The notes under the pieces are model-generated. The model ran no database searches, was not told the DNA's origin, and saw nothing but the letters and a program-made list of their open reading frames with translations. A stretch of 64,000 nt of DNA from Coffea arabica. Its lineage: Eukaryota > Streptophyta > Magnoliopsida > Gentianales > Rubiaceae. The position numbers and the translations under genes were made by a program. Of this stretch, positions 12,588 through 25,600 are shown piece by piece; positions within the stretch are counted from its first letter, which is position 1, and each line of letters begins with the position of its first letter. The stretch spans positions 20,523,557 to 20,587,556 of the forward strand of contig NC_092320.1 in assembly GCF_036785885.1 (NCBI RefSeq), read 5' to 3'.

Positions 12588-12772
12588 CAACAACCATGTT
12601 GCACAATCATTTTTAACATCCTTTCTTTTTGTTTTTTTTTATCTTTCATCAATATATAATTTTCTTTATATATTTTTTTCTTTATATTGCTTGCTAATAA
12701 TTTTTTTCTTTCTTTTCTCTAATATCTCTCGTCAATAATTTTACCCAAATAAATAATTTGGAGCCAACTAAG

Positions 12773-13853
12773 GCCCCATTTGAAACTTGAGTTTTTTGAA
12801 AGTTTGTCTAAAACTTATTGGAAAATTTTATTGGTTTATGAAAAAAAATTTTTGCCCTTTTCTTTTTTTTCTTTCCTTTTCTCTTTCTCTTTCTTTTTCT
12901 TTCTTTCCTTTTTCTTTTTTTTCCTCTCTTCTTCTTCTTCTTCCTTCCCCCTCCACCTTCCCTCTCTCGCCACCTCTGCCTACGACGTTGAAGAACCAGC
13001 AACCATGGTCCAAAATTTTTTTTTTCCTTTTTCTCTTCCCCTCTTCTCCCTCTCCCTCTCCCTTTCTGCCACCTCTGCCTCCGACGTTGAAGAACTAGCA
13101 GATGCGGTCTGGTACCGCGAATGGTTGCGATCTGGTAGTGCGACTAGATCACAGCTAGGGGAAGAGGGAGGGTGGCCGGGGAGGGGAGGGGGAGGAGAGG
13201 GGAGGGAAGGAGAGGAGGAGGGAGAGGAAAAAAAAGAAAAAAGAAAAAACATCACAGAGGGTCGCCCGCGTCAGGAGCCTTCTTGTTGTCTGTTCTTGGG
13301 CTACTCCCCAAGCTGCTATTTGAAAGAGAGACGAAAGTTGACTTCTGTAGCACCCCAGTAGGAGAGCATCCCATCTGAGGGCTATCATCCCAAACGTCTG
13401 TCATGAGGTTCAGAGTAGATGAGCTCTTGAAAGCTCCTGCGTTGCTAGAAGTGCTATTCAAAACCTCTCCCAACAACCCACCTAAATTTGAGGGGAAGTT
13501 TGGAACAGGTTGGCATTTTCGGAAGAGAGAGGGGGAGGGAGAAGGTAGGAGAGGGAGATATGGAGAGGGAGAAAGGAAAACAAAATTGTTCAAGTCGGCG
13601 CTTGAATAGGTGACCGGCGTCGGAAGCAGCGGTGAGAGTGGTGGCCGGTGATGAAGGTGTGATGGATCGGGGTGAAGGAGAAAGAAAAAAAAAAAAGGTG
13701 TATTAGATATTTTAAAATGTATAGATTAAAAATTTTAATAAATTTTTTAAATTTCTATAGTAAAAATTATTAAAAAATTAATAATATACAAACTTACAAA
13801 AAAAACTAAGATTCCAACAGCGTAAGTTTTGAGATAAACAAAAACTTGGATGG
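12773..13853. mobile_element. TIR element carrying GC-rich captured-looking sequence (Pack-type candidate)
   Basis: The left end (GCCCCATTTGAAACTTGAG, then GTTTGTCTAAAACTT) and the right end on the opposite strand (CCAAGTTTTTGTTTATCTC, then AAAACTTA) are imperfect inverted repeats of the same type as the MITE at 29606. Between them lie a long pyrimidine tract (12860-12960), two copies of a short unit (CCACCTCTGCCT... GACGTTGAAGAAC at about 12970 and 13068), a purine-rich tract, and a non-repetitive stretch at 13255-13530 that looks gene-like. Long open frames on both strands here are mostly low-complexity. No target duplication was identified. Confidence 0.5.
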
Positions 13854-14449
13854 ATAGATACGATCTACGACTCGTGCATAAATGGAGTGGTGCCCACATT
13901 ATAATAATTCCAATTTCCCATCAGATCAAAGTACAGGCTTTAGATTCCTCCTCGCAGTTCCAAATCCTGCTTTACCTGCCATGCGTACCCCAATCATTAC
14001 CACATCTTCATTACTTCCTCTACCTTCTCTCCCCAAAAAATTGTGACCGTTCCCTTCCTCCTCCACCACCATTCTCCTTCTTCATGATTTCCTTCCATCT
14101 TTCATTTCCTGAGATGCTTTAGGGTTTTAACTTTTTTAGGGTCTATACAAGTTTTTGTCATTGTATCTTCCTTCAGGCACTTGGTACTGCTACTACTGAT
14201 TTGAAAAAGGGGGAAAGAAAAAACCATGCGGGAAAGAAAGGAAGAAGATATCCTCCTCAAACTAAGATCAATTTTCATTAGCAGTTAGCAAGAATACTAC
14301 CTGTACAGTTGTACTCACTTTTTTCTTCCTCTGCGCCTGACTGTCTATATATATTATATACATACATATACTTGATCAAAAGCATTTTCATTGATTAATC
14401 AGTACAGTACGTACTACGCAGTAGTAGTAGTTTGTTTGTGGACAGTAGA
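13854..14449 (+). promoter_or_regulatory. Upstream region of the BAHD gene, with TATA-like box
   Basis: This is the 5' flank of the acyltransferase gene. A TATA-rich box (TCTATATATATTATATAC, about 14344-14361) lies roughly 90-105 bases before the ATG at 14450, a normal distance for a plant promoter with a short leader. The rest is pyrimidine-rich and otherwise unremarkable. Confidence 0.45.
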
Positions 14450-17400
14450 ATGGGATCCGTATCAGCATCATCAAAGTCTTTGACATTCAGGGTGACTAGA
14501 CAAAAGCCTGAGCTGGTCCGTCCGGCGAAATCCACTCCTCGGGAATGCAAGCTCCTCTCCGACATCGACGATCAAGAGGCTCTTCGGATTCAAATCCCTT
14601 TCATCCAATTTTACCGTAACCGCGATGATCCTGGCATTAATGAGAGCAGGAGGAGATCAGACCCCGTGAAGGTGATCAGGGAGGCTATTGCAAAGGCTCT
14701 GGTGTTCTACTACCCGTTGGCAGCGCGTCTCAGAGAAGGCCCTGGAAGAAAGCTGATGGTTGAGTGCACGGGAGAGGGTGTTCTTTTCATTGAAGCCGAT
14801 GCAGACGTGACGCTGGAGCAGTTTGGGGATGCAATTCAGCCTCCATTCCCATGCCTGGAGGAGCTCCTCTATGACGTTCCTCACTCTGGAGGAATCCTTC
14901 ACTGTCCTATAGTGCTTATACAGGTACAACCCTACAACTGTACGACTCTTTTCTTTTTTCGGTTCGTGAGCCCCATCACTTCTTCCCTGTTTGTCATGTC
15001 ACATAGATCTTGCCCAGATTCTTCCAAGTTTTTCCAAGAAGGGGTAAGTTGATAGTTGAATCACTTGGCAATACTACTTATTTTTTCTTTTAATTATAGA
15101 AAAGTACTACACTCTTTTTGGTATTGAATCCATGGTTCTAATTCACTTGTCCTTTGACACATCATTTAGTAGTTTAAACTTTTAAAATAATTTTAAGATT
15201 GATAACCTTTATTCTATATTTGACTGAGAATTTAATCTCACTAATACATTAGGTAAAAGGGACCGTAAAACTCCCCTTAATTCTATAGTGCTTCTGTTAT
15301 CAATACTACAAAAGAAACAGAAGAATGTTGGTTAGGAAAAATTACACACAGACAATCAAATCTTTGGTTCCTTACAAGTAAAACCTTATTTCTCATTATT
15401 ATAGCTCTTTTAACTTGTTGGATGTGCATTCACTACCTAGACTATAAAGTATAAAGCAAATTTAAAAAAAAAAAAAAAAAGGAAGAAGAATATAAGAGCC
15501 CATTTGGCTTGGAAATTTGCATGTAAAAATTTTCGAAATATTCTCCTAAATTCTTTATTTTGTTCTTTTTGAGCGCCCTTTCAATCAAGGCTCCAAAAAA
15601 TAAACTTCCAAGAAGGTGGGTAGGGGGATTAACATGTACTACTATTTGATGGAGCCTCAGCCCACAGGAGGACAAGCTTGTGGCATGTAGGCAAATGGAC
15701 GGGACTGATTATCAGGTTTGGTTGCCTCTAGACTGTCGGCAGTGTTCAAAATAATGCCCCGCAAGTCGGCCTGGCATAAGGCATTAACCACCAGCCCCAC
15801 CGTCAAGCCTTCAAGCTTCAACTCTTACCTCCCACCAATTGTGACGTTATAATGTGGATTTGGTTCAAAAAATTCAGACGGGTGCACTACGTATGCGTTT
15901 GGTCCAGTGGTGATTCAGTAACTTCCGGATTACTCCTGGACCTCCTTAAGTCCACTCCCTCCCCTAGTATAGGATAGATTAAAATATACTATAGTTATCG
16001 TCTCCGAAAAAAAAAAAATCGGTCTGACCTTGTTCACCACCCAATCATTCAGTCAGTTGGCACTGCTATATTTTGTTCTTACACTTCCAATCAATTACTG
16101 AGCACCAGTAGGAATTATGTAAAATGTCTCCACAATTATTGTATGAAAAATGTTACTATCATGATTCAGACTAACAATTTAGATGAAACTTATAGGTAAT
16201 TCTGTCAGAGAATTCTTAGGAGCTGATCTAATAGGGGTTTCTACCCCCCGTTTGATTTCTTGCTAAGGTGCTCTAGCCTTCCCTACGTACCCAAAAAAAA
16301 CAAACTTTAAGGTAGAATATAAATTCTTAATTATTATGAGTAGTACTACCTCCGTCCAATATATATAGTCATGTTTGAAGATATATACTTTTTATGCATG
16401 GTATACTCCATAAAAAATATTTTGCTTTTGTTCTACTTTTAGGTTTAATCATGTGCTAGTCAAAATAAAAATCAATCATATCATATTTGTCTTTATGCAT
16501 CATTATAAAATAGTTAAAAATATCATACATGACAAACATTTAGCCAAAAAAAAGTACAATACTTTTAATAGGACGGAGGAAGTAATTAAAAGTCATGTTT
16601 GTAGTTAATAGTGTACTATTTTCATATTAGAGTCTTGTTTGCTGTCAAATTCAAGATTCAAATCCAGTACTAGCCGTTAGGACTTAGGAGTGAAAAGAGT
16701 GTGGATATAGATAAGAAGATTAAATAAATAAATAAATAAATAAAAATAAAAACTAATTAACTAGTTAAACTATAATATTCACCCATCATATGTATATAAT
16801 GGACCATTATTAATGGTAATGGTATTATGATACAACGTAACACAGGTAACTCGTTTAAGATGCGGCGGTTTCATCTTCGCACTACGCATGAATCACACCA
16901 TTGCTGATGGTGTTGGAATCGCTCAATTCATGAATGCTGTGGGAGAAATCGCACGGGGAGCGTCCGCCCCATCTATACAGCCAGTATGGCAGAGGGAGCT
17001 CCTGTATGCTAGAGACCCGCCAAGGGTGACGTGCAGCCACCACGAATACGACGAGGTAGTCGTCGATACCAAGGGAACCATCGTTCCCCTGGACGACATG
17101 GTCCATCGCTCTTTCTTCTTTGGTCCGGCAGAGATCTCAGCGCTGAGAAAATCCATCCCTCTTGACCTCAGTCACAGGTGTTCGACGTTTGATATTCTGA
17201 CAGCCTTCCTTTGGCGCTGCCAAACCATCGCCCTCCAATACGATCCCAACGAGGAAGTCCGCGTGATCTGCATTGTTAATGCCCGCTTCAAGTTCAATCC
17301 TCCCTTGCCCCAAGGATACTACGGCAATGCCATAGCATATCCAACAGCGCTGACGACTGCCGGAGAGCTATGTGAGAAGCCTGTGGGATATGCGGTGGAG

Positions 17401-17760
17401 TTGGTGACCAAGGCCAAAAGTGTTGTGACTGAAGATTACATGAAATCTGTGGCTGATTTAATGGTTATCAAAGGGAGGCCTCGTGTCACTCTGGTGAGGA
17501 CTTATCTTGCGTCGGATGTTACCCGGGCTGGGTTCAATGAGGTGGACTTTGGTTGGGGGAAGCCGGTGTATGGGGGGCCGGCCCAAGGTACTGTGGCCTG
17601 CTTTCACATACCCTTCAAGAACAAGAAGGGGGAGACAGGAAGAGTAGTTCCTATTTTTCTACCAGGTCTTGCAATGGACAGATTTGTGAACGAGCTGGAA
17701 AACTTCTTTTTGAGCCACAATGTGAGGCCCCATTTCCGCCGTGCCACATCGAGACTTTGA
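14450..17760 (+). CDS. BAHD acyltransferase, benzyl alcohol O-benzoyltransferase-like
   Basis: Exons are 14450-14923 and 16846-17760, joined in phase 0 (CAG|gt ... cacag|GTAACT), giving 462 residues, normal for the family. BAHD enzymes transfer an acyl group from acyl-CoA to an alcohol or amine in the cytosol. The catalytic HXXXD motif is HTIAD (His175, Asp179), and the structural DFGWG motif is intact (from Asp392). The N-terminal pattern ([20 protein letters not shown]) and the single intron before HTIAD resemble benzyl/methanol O-acyltransferases of the HSR201 type, which make volatile benzoate or anthranilate esters. Donor and acceptor cannot be told from sequence. I chose the ATG at 14450 because [13 protein letters not shown] matches the family start; the upstream in-frame codons have no ATG. 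The 1.9-kb intron holds a Stowaway-type MITE and a SINE-like remnant. Confidence 0.9.
15888..16019 (+). repeat. Possible SINE remnant in BAHD intron
   Basis: A pol III A-box-like word TGGTCCAGTGG near 15899 is followed by GC-richer sequence and a terminal 12-base A-run at 16008-16019. The B box is poor, and no target duplication was found. Confidence 0.4.
16346..16582. mobile_element. Stowaway-type MITE (Tc1/mariner), 237 bp
   Basis: The left end CTACCTCCGTCC and the reversed right end CTTCCTCCGTCC match at 11 of 12 bases, the standard Stowaway end. TA dinucleotides flank both sides (16344-16345 and 16583-16584). It lies inside the BAHD intron, about 260 bases before the acceptor site. Confidence 0.85.
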
Positions 17761-18047
17761 GGAATGAAATAATCAGTTTCAAGGGTAAATTACGTGTAAT
17801 GTGACCTCCTTGTAGTTTTATCAACTATTATCACATGATCCCCTAAAGTTTTAAAATATCCACTTCACCCCTTTATACTTTTATGTAAAGTGAAGGCTTG
17901 TGGAAAATAGCTATGTAATGTTATTAGTTGAAATATCAATAGCGTCGTTACTTAAAGCTATTGATTACTGCTGCTGCTGCTGCTGCCTAGTTTAATGTAG
18001 TATTATATAAAATAATTTTGCTTATCTTCACTGCTTTGTGCATACTT

Positions 18048-18352
18048 GCTCGTGCATAATTTGTGCTAATATTATTGGTTTTGATGATACAAATTTCCTG
18101 CGGCCTTTTTCTCACAGAATTTGTAAAAGCCTCCAATTTTTTCCAGTTCCAAGTAAACCAAATGTAAATTTTCTCCATTTTTCTTTATGAGCATGCCAAT
18201 ACATTTTTTTTGATGATTGGTCCATGGTTGTTTGTGAAGCAATGCTAAACTTTTTGTCATTTCTATGGGGGTGATACATCTTCTTGCAATGATGATTGCC
18301 GTCACTGAAACACACCAAGGAAAGCAATTAAGGAACAAGAAAGAATGGCAAT
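18048..18352. repeat. Anonymous duplicated sequence, copy 1
   Basis: This sequence is related along its length, in the same orientation, to about 20047-20330. Shared words include TTTGTGCTAATATT near the start and ACAAGAAAGAATGGCAA at the end. On the minus strand both copies read partly as FT(W/R)NWKKLE peptide and a hydrophobic stretch, but no frame is open through both. It could be a decayed gene piece or a repeat family. Confidence 0.6.
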
Positions 18353-18789
18353 GGCTTCTGCCAACTCCGACAGGGGAGGATAGCTTTTGTGGAAGTTGCA
18401 GAAAGCCACCAACAAAGCCACTAAGACCTCGAGCAAGATCAAGGGAAGAGCCATCTTTTATTTTAGTACATGATATAGGTTATCTATACCCTCGTGCAAA
18501 GCACGAGCAGTACTTCAGTTTGTAACAGAAAATTCAACACAGTATCAAGGAAAGAGCCAATCTTTTAGTTCGTATCAACACATTCTGTCTCAGTGACAGA
18601 GAAGCAGAGGAAGTCCCATTGATACTGTTTGGATGATCAGCTCGCAGGATTCACTCATATGCATGAGATATATTCATGTCAGATACTAACAAGAACAGAG
18701 CAGAGGAAGATACGATTAACATATATGTTGTGTATAATTTTGATGTATAACTGTATTATATTGCTGTGTCGAAATACATGAAATATTAA

Positions 18790-18793
<4 letters not shown>

Positions 18794-18829
<36 letters not shown>
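18794..18829. repeat. (AT)n microsatellite
   Basis: About 18 AT dinucleotides in an uninterrupted run. Confidence 0.9.
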
Positions 18830-20046
18830 ACTTTTCTTAAAACATAATAATATAATGTGATTGTATACTAAGGGCTAAAAAATGTTACAAGCACAATAAT
18901 CGCACTGAACTAATTAAAACAAAACCATACTAACCCTGTCCAAGAAGAACCACATTTCATTACCAGTGCTGAAATTAGGCTTCACTTCTATTAGAAAGCA
19001 AACTGATTCTGCTAGCAGAAATGGCCAGACTTTGATAACAACAATTGGCAATCACATTGAGCTAATTCGAAGAAAGTTGCAAAACAGAGACAGACTTAAG
19101 TTAAACAGTGGAACCCAAATAAGCAAATCAATCAAAGACATTGAAAAATAAGGTAACAGCAATTAGCTATTGAAACTGATTAATCAACCAGCTGAAGCAA
19201 ATGTTTATTGACATTAAGTGCCAATCACCCTCCCAAAGTAAAAGTTGTACACATATGTAGATGAAAAGGTTGCAGCATCACTAAACACTCGTATCAGTAG
19301 CTCTATATATGATGGAAACAATCACAAATGAAATGTCTTTCATGAATCAAGACCAATTCAAATGAGCAAAACCATCAGAAAACCAAGAACCAAAAACACG
19401 AGTATCGAACGGTGTTAAGAAAAGACTTGGGAGAAAAAGCAAATTTTCGAACTCAGGCACTTGTACACACATCTATCTTTTAAGTCTCTGTCACATACGT
19501 GTTTTCTATATTAGGTATGTACAGCTGATTAGGATTAGAAGCTAATATTTGAAAAAGGAATTCAATACTCTTTCTAGAACCAAAAAGAAAAAGCAAAATT
19601 TTCACTGAACTATGGTCCTAGTACTAGTCCATTTTTATCTTGGTATGTCTCATTCGTACTTGTTTATGTATAATTGATTCATTGATGCTAAAATCAAAAG
19701 CTTTTTATGCATGAAGGGGTCACAATCCAAAAGGAGTAATTAATCTGGTATTCGAGATGTTCATCCACGTGGATTGCTTTTTTCGTGCTCAAACCCTCAA
19801 GTTTCAAGTGGGCTTTAACCTTATTAATTTTCCCCTTTAATTAATCAATAAGCACAAATCAACAAAAATTCCAAACAAACATGCGAGAGAGGGTGTTGCT
19901 CTAATTCAAAGAATGCAAATTCCAACTGTTGTAAGATGCAATTTGCATATAGCTCACCTGATAGCATTTTCTTTGTATCCCATATCAGTGCCTCGAGAAC
20001 AATACACAGGAAAATTGTTGTGAAAAGGTCATGATCAACTATAAGA

Positions 20047-20330
20047 AGAATCGTGCATGGTTTGTGCTAATATTGGTGTTAAAACTTGATACAAAGTTTC
20101 CAAAGCTTTTTTCTTGCAAAAGTTTCGAGTCTCTTCCAACTTTTTCCAATTCCGGGTAAACCAAAAATAATGAATTTTTGTGATTATTGGTGCACCATGC
20201 ATTTTAATTTGCCAAAGAGTGCTGAAATTTCTCATAGTTTGTAGAGGCGATGCACCTTTTTCGCAATGAAAATTACAGCTATTGGAACACCAAGGCAGAT
20301 CAAGAACAAGAAAGAATGGCAACGCCTGAT
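20047..20330. repeat. Anonymous duplicated sequence, copy 2
   Basis: This is the partner of 18048-18352, about 2.0 kb downstream and in the same orientation. A minus-strand frame of 95 codons (ending at 20035) is open here, but the equivalent frame in copy 1 is interrupted, so coding is not supported. Weak similarity may continue past the end (GCAAAGCACGAGCA versus GCAAAGGGAGCAT). Confidence 0.6.
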
Positions 20331-22672
20331 ATGGATGTCAACATAGAGCAGAAACCCTAGCCAAATTGCTAAAAAAAAAAAAAAGCCAGCAAAGAACCTC
20401 CAAACTGAAGCAACATTACATATTTACACGTAAAGCATCCTTGTCGTCAGTACCTATGAATGGTGATCTAAAAGCATTGTGCAAAGGGAGCATTAGTTAG
20501 TTTGTATCATGGATGTCAATCAGGAACAATTTTCTCCAAAGTTAACAATAGATTGAGTCCAATAAATTGTGCAAGGGGATAAAAAAGTTTGGACGAAAAT
20601 TTAGTTTGTAGTTAAACATATGTTTGAAAAAAATACCACTATTGCTATGAAAACTTAAAAATGAATTGCTATAAAAGCTTATATAGGAATTTCCCCCTAA
20701 CTTCATACTTGGACTTTATTTGCACCCCCAAACTCTAATTTGTAGACACATTATTATTTCTAATTTGGTTATAGCTTTAATATAGGTGTTATTAAGCTAA
20801 AGTAGAAGGCAACAAACTTGTTCATATATAGTGCGTGGTTTTTACAATCCTATTAAAGGTATTTATAAACTAAATGTAGTTATGATTTACAATTTGTGGA
20901 GGACATATACATTGCACCAATTAATTGATGTAATATATGAGTTGATTGCTAGAATTCTCTATTTTGCACTATTCAAACATTCATGCTAGCTTGACATAGA
21001 TAGAGGAAATTAAACTTAGAGAAGAGCAAGAACGATTGTTACTACATACATTTCTAAACAGTATAGCGGAACACCTCTTGTGCGTATTGTAATACATGAA
21101 AAGTTGCTTGTACAACTTTGCAATTGAAAAAATTTATATTTAGTAAACATTCATGTAAGTTGCATAATAGTTATGTGGCGTTCTACAAATAGCAAATTGT
21201 GCAAAGTTTGGACCACGAACAGCCCTAGACCGTCCAAGCCCTCAGTCCAGGAAAACCACCCTCTACGTTAACCAATTTTGTGGTCAAGAACAAGCTTTAA
21301 TAAAGTGTATATGACAAAGAGAACTTTAACGTCTATGAAATCAAATGCTACTGTCTATTTTCAGAAGGATATGGTTCACTCATATAGATGGACAATTTTA
21401 ATCTACTACTTGTTTTTAAGGCTAGCAATAGTAAATATCCTTATACTATATAAGAATGGGTTGTGGTCAAAAGGGACTTTGAATTTCAACCGTATGGATA
21501 AGAATTTTTTTGAAAATATAAAATGTTATGTTATTTTTTTAAAACTTTTGATATAATTGAGAACAACATGTGGTTGAGCATGTTTACCGAAATGTCTTGA
21601 TTTTGATACATTTAAAACTTTGATTTATGAAGAACTTTGGAACCTTTGAAATCTCAACTTAATTGTTTATGGACTTGCGTATTAATAGTGTGTGCTTTTC
21701 CCATTAGTTCTTTATTATTAGGCATGTCATGCTGGTCGGAAAATTATTGGTTTATATAGGGTCCAATTTTATAAAACTCGAATCCAAACTCAAGCCATTA
21801 CCATGGGAGTTGCTGAAGAAAACTTTTTCCTCCATGCAATAGAATCAATCATGAGCCCTCCTGCTAATTATGGACAAAATTTAGGCTAGTGAAATACCAC
21901 AGGAGGTCGACCAAAAAGACCTAGTACCTTAAATAAAATTTACCCAAGTTTGTCCAAAATATATTTATTGTAAGATTGATGCTCTTTGACAAAATTGTGG
22001 CCTCTTAATAGATGCTTGGGCTTTTTCCCCCTCCTACAGGGATCTAAAAACATACAATGAAAATGGGGGAGGACACTAGTGCCTTCTTTAATGAAAGAGA
22101 ACCTAAAGTCTTGGGCTCTATTCAGATACCATAACCGGTAAAAACGAGGGGGTGAAGGTCCAAAAACAGGAAAAAAGACGAATATGGTTTTGTCCAACCA
22201 CAATTGCGATAAGTCAAAGATCTTTTAAGTTTCATGTCTTAATTTTCTACACTTCTATCGTCAGATGCTTAGTAGGGTTTACGTTCTTAAATTGCTTCTG
22301 AATTTTTTGTTTCCATTAAAATCATAGAATTCGTGTCGATTCAATTTTATGAATAACCTTGTTAATAGAATCAAAAATCTTGAACTTTTTTTTTGGTGGT
22401 AATGAGGGCAGATGGTCAATTTGACAGAAAATTCGATGATTGGACAAAATCCAATCATCAAAATTCTTGTTTTCTCATCTTATCATGTTCTCATTTGCCT
22501 TCCCCATTTCCACACCTTCATAAACAGGTTGCGGGGAAAAAAAATTGCATAAACAAAGAGGCACAAGCTCCTTTTATAGAAGCTAATTAACCATAACAAA
22601 TCCATACATAAGCCTCTGAAACAGTGCCAGTTGATAATATTACAATACATACCATACCATACAGGAATATCT

Positions 22673-25600
22673 TTAAATTTGGGAGAGTTGCTTAATATTC
22701 ATGGGGTAGACTTCGGCTCTGGAGTTGGAATAATATGCCTTATTTGCGATAATAGCATTTACAGTTTCAGTAGGATGCAGCCCATCAAAGAAAACGTTAC
22801 TTCTCCTATTTGAACAAATTGATCCACCTCTCTTGCAAAGAGTTCCAGTCCCACCTTCTTCTATCGATGGCACTTTGCAACAAGCATTTTTGGCATCTTC
22901 GAAACCTGCAGCGTCTCCACAAATTTGATGCTTGCAATTTTGTAGATGGTTGGAAAAATTAATTTCATGCATATATGAACAAGTACTCCATATTGTATTA
23001 ATTGGTCCAAAGGAAGAAAGGGAGAAAAAAACCACACAGACACACCCTTGAGGATTTTGAGCCAACATAGCAAGCTAAGTTAAGAATTAATTAGTTGGAG
23101 GCTACCAAATTAAACAAAAGGACTCAATGTTCATGATGAAGTAGACATTGGAAAAGGTTTCTCTAGCTACCAAAGGTACCATAAATGTTAGGACAAATAT
23201 CTATTTACTCCCCTATGATTTCACGTATAACCAACACAACACCGTTAACGTTTTAAAATAAGCACATAGCCTCCATGATTTTATGTAAAACGAAAACTAG
23301 ATAAAAAGCAACTCTTTTACGGTGAATCGGCTCTAGAAACACACGTGTTAAAATGATAATATTTACTTAAATTCTCTATTGTTTTATACTTATGATTTTA
23401 TGTAAGGTGGTTAGTTCCCATTCTATTAAGTAGGGTCAAAGCTATAATTTTAATTGACAATGTTGTAGAGGTTTGATTCTTTCAAATATCTACTTTACAT
23501 AAAATTATAGAGAGTTATTTGAATATTCTTAAACATTAAAAAGTTCAAGACAAAACCACGATGGCATGCTATGGAGATACACATACCTGTTACATGTATC
23601 AAAAACAATGAGGGGCTTGCGATGGATAATTGATATAGCATATGTGTTTTGAACAAAATTCCATGCATATGTTGCACAGTTTAATTTCGTACAGTGCAAG
23701 AGTACAGAGACACGGAGAAAAAGTTATCACTGAATAGTGTAACGTTGCCATTGGCAAAAGATAGTGTGTTATAATAGAGACAGGAAGATTACCTTTTGAT
23801 GACGGCTCTTTTATGATATCCCTAACAATTTTGTACGAGTTAACATAAACAAGCTTGGACGCAGGCAATTCTAGTTGGATTTCATCCACCATGGCCTTCA
23901 GGTTGGTGTTAAAAAGATGAATAGCTCGATTTACACTTTGTATGCAACGTTCATGCATTGGAATCATGGTCCTGGCCATTGGGGTGCATCCGTTTGGGTT
24001 GACAGACATGAGTACGAACTTTCGAGCTCCCAAATTATACAGCCTCTGATTTGGTTTAAAAAAAAAAAAGAGCGAACAATTACTAAATCAAATCATAATT
24101 ACAAATCGTTGTTCTGAAAACTGATTAGATGAAAGACATATGAATGGATTATATTCACTTCTCATTGTTAGAGTAAACTTTCTGCTCAATTTGCACGTTC
24201 ATGTGCCTTGCAGTTTGGTCTATATTGTCAATGAAGTTGATATAAAAAGGGCAATTGCTATAGGCGTGCAAAGTTGAACAAACCCTCCATAAATTTCAAA
24301 ATGATCGTACCATATCTACTTTTTTCTTTCTATTTCTTGAAAATAAAAAAAGACCTTTTTCGTGTCTATGTAAAGAATAGAATGTGTAGCACATTGACGT
24401 CGAATTTGATTATCTAAATTTTGCTAATACTAAGAAAGAAAAGCAATGGCAGTTTATGAATAATTTCATCATTCCATGGTTTTGAATTTGCCGAATAGTA
24501 GTCTCAATTTGAAAGAAGTCCCTGCGATGAATGCCTAGATCTCTAGAAGTCATAAAATTTGAAAATTTGATATTAAGACCATAAATTTTCCTTTTGGGAA
24601 CAGGCTAAAAAGGAAATGCATCCACTAGCGTTTCTTACTTCTTAGCTTTCTATTAAGACGACATGAGAATGGGTGCAATCGTTCCCAATTTCCGACAGCT
24701 AAATCTGGCTTGAATTTTAAATTTTATTCAAAAGATAAGATTTTAAGGTTTTTAACATTACGTGTGACACTAAAAAAAATAAAATTTTTCTCTTTTATAG
24801 TATGATTTAAAATTATTAAGCACTTACAACCGCACCGCATGTGATAGCTCGGATTAGCTGAGTCCAATTCGATCCGATCTGAACCGTTAATTTGATCACC
24901 TGATTTTCAAATTGACGACCCAAATCAGGCCGAGTTGAACTCAGTTGGTATGGCCGTCAAATATTTTCTACGATTACACTCTCTTAAAAAATCTCGTACA
25001 TTATTTCAAAAAGGTTCTAGGTGCAACCTTTAACCCTTCTTTTCCCTAACCCGCACGTCTTCATCAGTTAAAATTTATTAGATACCCTAGCCATGGCACC
25101 ATAGTTTGGTGTGCACGGGACTAAGAATTGAATTCTTAGGGCTCCACATTCTCTTGTATCTTCTACCTCAAAAGAAAGCTCTTCAGTTTCATTTATTTGA
25201 TCAATGGCAGTGCAATAAAGAAGAGAGCTGGGACAACTGCATGAATAAGTTAGCATGACATAGCTCTAGAAGTCCTTTCTGGCTCTGCCTGTCACGATTC
25301 TGTAAGCCAACTCGATGACCCATTCATGAAGCTAAGGAGCTTTCATTTGGAGTCATTAGTGACAATATTGTCCAATTTTTACACAAAGCCTATTTCATTT
25401 CCGAAATGACATGTTTAATTTCTGATCTATACCATGATGTATTCCTTGATTCTAACTTGTATTTTTATCCAAGTATACATTGTTCAAAAAATATTTCTAC
25501 TACAAAAAGTCAAAAAAAAAAAACATTAATGACCAAATTATCATCATAAAGTGCATTATTCTCAACTACTTTCACTTTAAAACTTCAAGAATTAAAGACC

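Larger units (their letters stand above)
17761..22672. other. 4.9-kb intergenic region between BAHD and GDSL genes
   Basis: No intact gene is seen. Near 17785 there is a one-sided MITE-like end (GGGTAAATTACGTGTAATG). Short CTG and AT microsatellites lie at 17968-17986 and 18794-18829. A diverged duplicated sequence occurs at about 18048-18352 and 20047-20330. The rest is AT-rich without recognisable content. Confidence 0.5.

Noticed and set aside
12780-13609. Several overlapping long frames on both strands
   Set aside because: They arise from pyrimidine- and purine-rich tracts inside a TIR element, and their peptides are Ser/Phe/Lys/Arg low-complexity. At most the 13255-13530 part is gene-derived cargo.
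21940-22203. 87-codon minus-strand frame between BAHD and GDSL genes
   Set aside because: No family resemblance, no plausible splice context, and surrounding sequence is repeat-like.
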